A stretch of 8,834 nucleotides of DNA from Chloroflexota bacterium (GTDB lineage: Bacteria > Chloroflexota > Limnocylindria > Limnocylindrales > CSP1-4), in the NCBI GenBank assembly GCA_013696945.1, contig JACCXQ010000104.1:1-8834 (forward strand), in the 5' to 3' direction. Both the position numbers and the translations under genes were made by a program. The notes below the pieces were generated by a model that worked only from the letters and a program-made list of their open reading frames with translations, ran no database searches and was not told the origin of the DNA. How positions within the stretch are numbered: the first letter of the stretch is position 1; every line of letters starts with the position of its first letter. Below are positions 7,972-8,834 of the stretch, piece by piece.

Positions 7972-8825
7972 CAGCCGCCCGCCTCTCGCAGCATGCGGTG
8001 GAGGATACGGGCGGCGACTGCGCGGCGGTAGTCGGCCGTGGATCGAACATCGTCGATGGGGCTGATCTCGCGTGCCAGCGTCGCCGCGGCGTGATCGGCA
8101 CTGGTCTGGCGGGCAGCGGCGCCCTCGAGGACGGCTTCGGTCTCCCGCGCGCGGATCGGCCGTTCCGCGACGGATCCGAGCGCCACTCGAACGTCGCGCC
8201 AGACGCCTGCGTCCTCGCGGTAGGCAAGCGCCATCACGACCTTGCTGATGGCCTGGGCACGCCGTGTTCCGACCTTGCGGAACCGGATCGTGCGCCGCGG
8301 GAGGAGAGGCAGGCGGACTCTGAGCACCAGCTCATCGTCAGCACGGGCGGTGCGCCGGTAGGCCGTCCAGAACTCCGCCGCCGCAACGGTCCGCTCGCCG
8401 CGCTGGCTCCCAAGTACGATGCCCGCATCCGCGACGAGCAGCACTGGCAGCATGTCGCCGGCCGGCGACGCGTTCACGATGTTGCCGCCTAGCGTGCCCC
8501 GGTTCTGGATCTGTGCCGCTCCGATGGTCGCCGCAGCCTCCCCGAGAGCGGGCACGTGCTCGCTCACCAGCGCCGACCGCCGCAGTTCCGTGTACGTGGT
8601 GAGCGCCCCGATGACGAGCGCCTCGCCGCCGCCCTCGAGCGCGATACCGCGGAGCTCGTCAAGCCGCCAGATGTCGATGACGCGCTCCGGCGGTTCCCCG
8701 AGCTCGCCGGTGACCTGGACCATCAGGTCGGTGCCGCCCGCGATGGGCCGGTGGGGCTCGCGGCTCAGCACCGCGTAGGCCTCTGCCAGCGATATCGGCG
8801 TGACCACGGGCGGTTCGACGGGCAC
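7968..8825 (-). CDS. FAD-binding (medium) subunit of a xanthine dehydrogenase / CO dehydrogenase family molybdenum hydroxylase
   Basis: About 285 residues, near the usual 280-295 for XdhB/CoxM/PucC-type subunits, which carry FAD and pass electrons from the 2Fe-2S subunit to NAD+ or another acceptor. Diagnostic motifs are PIAGGTDLMVQV (27-38), the first FAD pyrophosphate-binding loop, and the stretch 101-124 with QNRGTLGGN and NASPAGDMLPVLL, the second FAD loop. A CO_deh_flav_C-type C-terminal domain follows, including RFRKVGTRRAQAISKV (181-196) and PIDDVRSTADYRR (256-268). The molybdopterin and 2Fe-2S subunits are not in the window and would be expected beyond the right edge. The first start seen is GTG at 8825, placed well for the N-terminus (VVTPISLAEAYAVL), but the frame is open to the edge, so the true start may be outside. 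Substrate cannot be assigned: xanthine is suggested by the nearby amidohydrolase and malate synthase, while CO, nicotinate or aldehydes remain possible. Confidence 0.9.
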   Translation of the reverse strand: MPVEPPVVTPISLAEAYAVLSREPHRPIAGGTDLMVQVTGELGEPPERVIDIWRLDELRGIALEGGGEALVIGALTTYTELRRSALVSEHVPALGEAAATIGAAQIQNRGTLGGNIVNASPAGDMLPVLLVADAGIVLGSQRGERTVAAAEFWTAYRRTARADDELVLRVRLPLLPRRTIRFRKVGTRRAQAISKVVMALAYREDAGVWRDVRVALGSVAERPIRARETEAVLEGAAARQTSADHAAATLAREISPIDDVRSTADYRRAVAARILHRMLREAGGW

Positions 8826-8834
8826 TCCACTGGC

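Noticed and set aside
1..8834. CRISPR array, tRNA, insertion sequence, toxin-antitoxin or phage-defence locus
   Set aside because: I saw no direct-repeat array, cloverleaf, transposase or terminal inverted repeats. The AAA/TPR protein has a cyclase and no effector domain typical of defence STAND ATPases, and its neighbours are metabolic.

Overview
The window is 8.8 kb of very GC-rich DNA with bacterial gene packing. Long spurious open frames on the antisense strand reflect strong third-position G/C bias. A protein with two zinc ribbons, a class III cyclase domain, an AAA ATPase and TPR-like repeats, together with a secreted TIGR03803 (GloVer-type) repeat protein, suggests a high-GC soil or aquatic lineage such as Chloroflexota or Actinomycetota. 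No rRNA or other marker gene is present, so this placement is an inference.

Layout. Positions 1-413 (+) hold the 3' end of a dihydropyrimidinase/D-hydantoinase-type amidohydrolase. It converges on minus-strand genes that fill the rest of the window. The gap at 414-771 is not empty: 457-711 (-) reads as a decayed C-terminal remnant of treZ (malto-oligosyltrehalose trehalohydrolase) with an in-frame stop and a large internal deletion. Positions 772-2385 (-) encode a secreted protein with seven GloVer-type repeats and an Ig-like tail, probably with its own promoter at 2493-2521. Upstream of it on the minus strand lies a tight run, given here in transcription order: the FAD-binding subunit of a xanthine dehydrogenase-type molybdenum hydroxylase (8825-7968, near the window edge), a 90-residue two-TM protein (7971-7699), an 1186-residue zinc ribbon/adenylate cyclase/AAA/TPR signalling protein (7687-4127) and malate synthase A (4130-2535). 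Two of the three junctions are 4-base start/stop overlaps (GTGA and ATGA) and the third is an 11-base gap, so the four genes very likely form one translationally coupled operon.

How the genes may work together. A xanthine dehydrogenase-like enzyme, a cyclic-amide hydrolase and malate synthase fit a purine/ureide (or hydantoin) catabolic theme: purine breakdown can release glyoxylate, and malate synthase condenses glyoxylate with acetyl-CoA. No isocitrate lyase gene is visible here. The unusual element is a predicted cAMP-producing ATPase/TPR protein placed directly between the two metabolic genes with coupled translation. That makes it a candidate local sensor or regulator of this catabolism. 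The arrangement is seen in the sequence; the regulatory role is a hypothesis.
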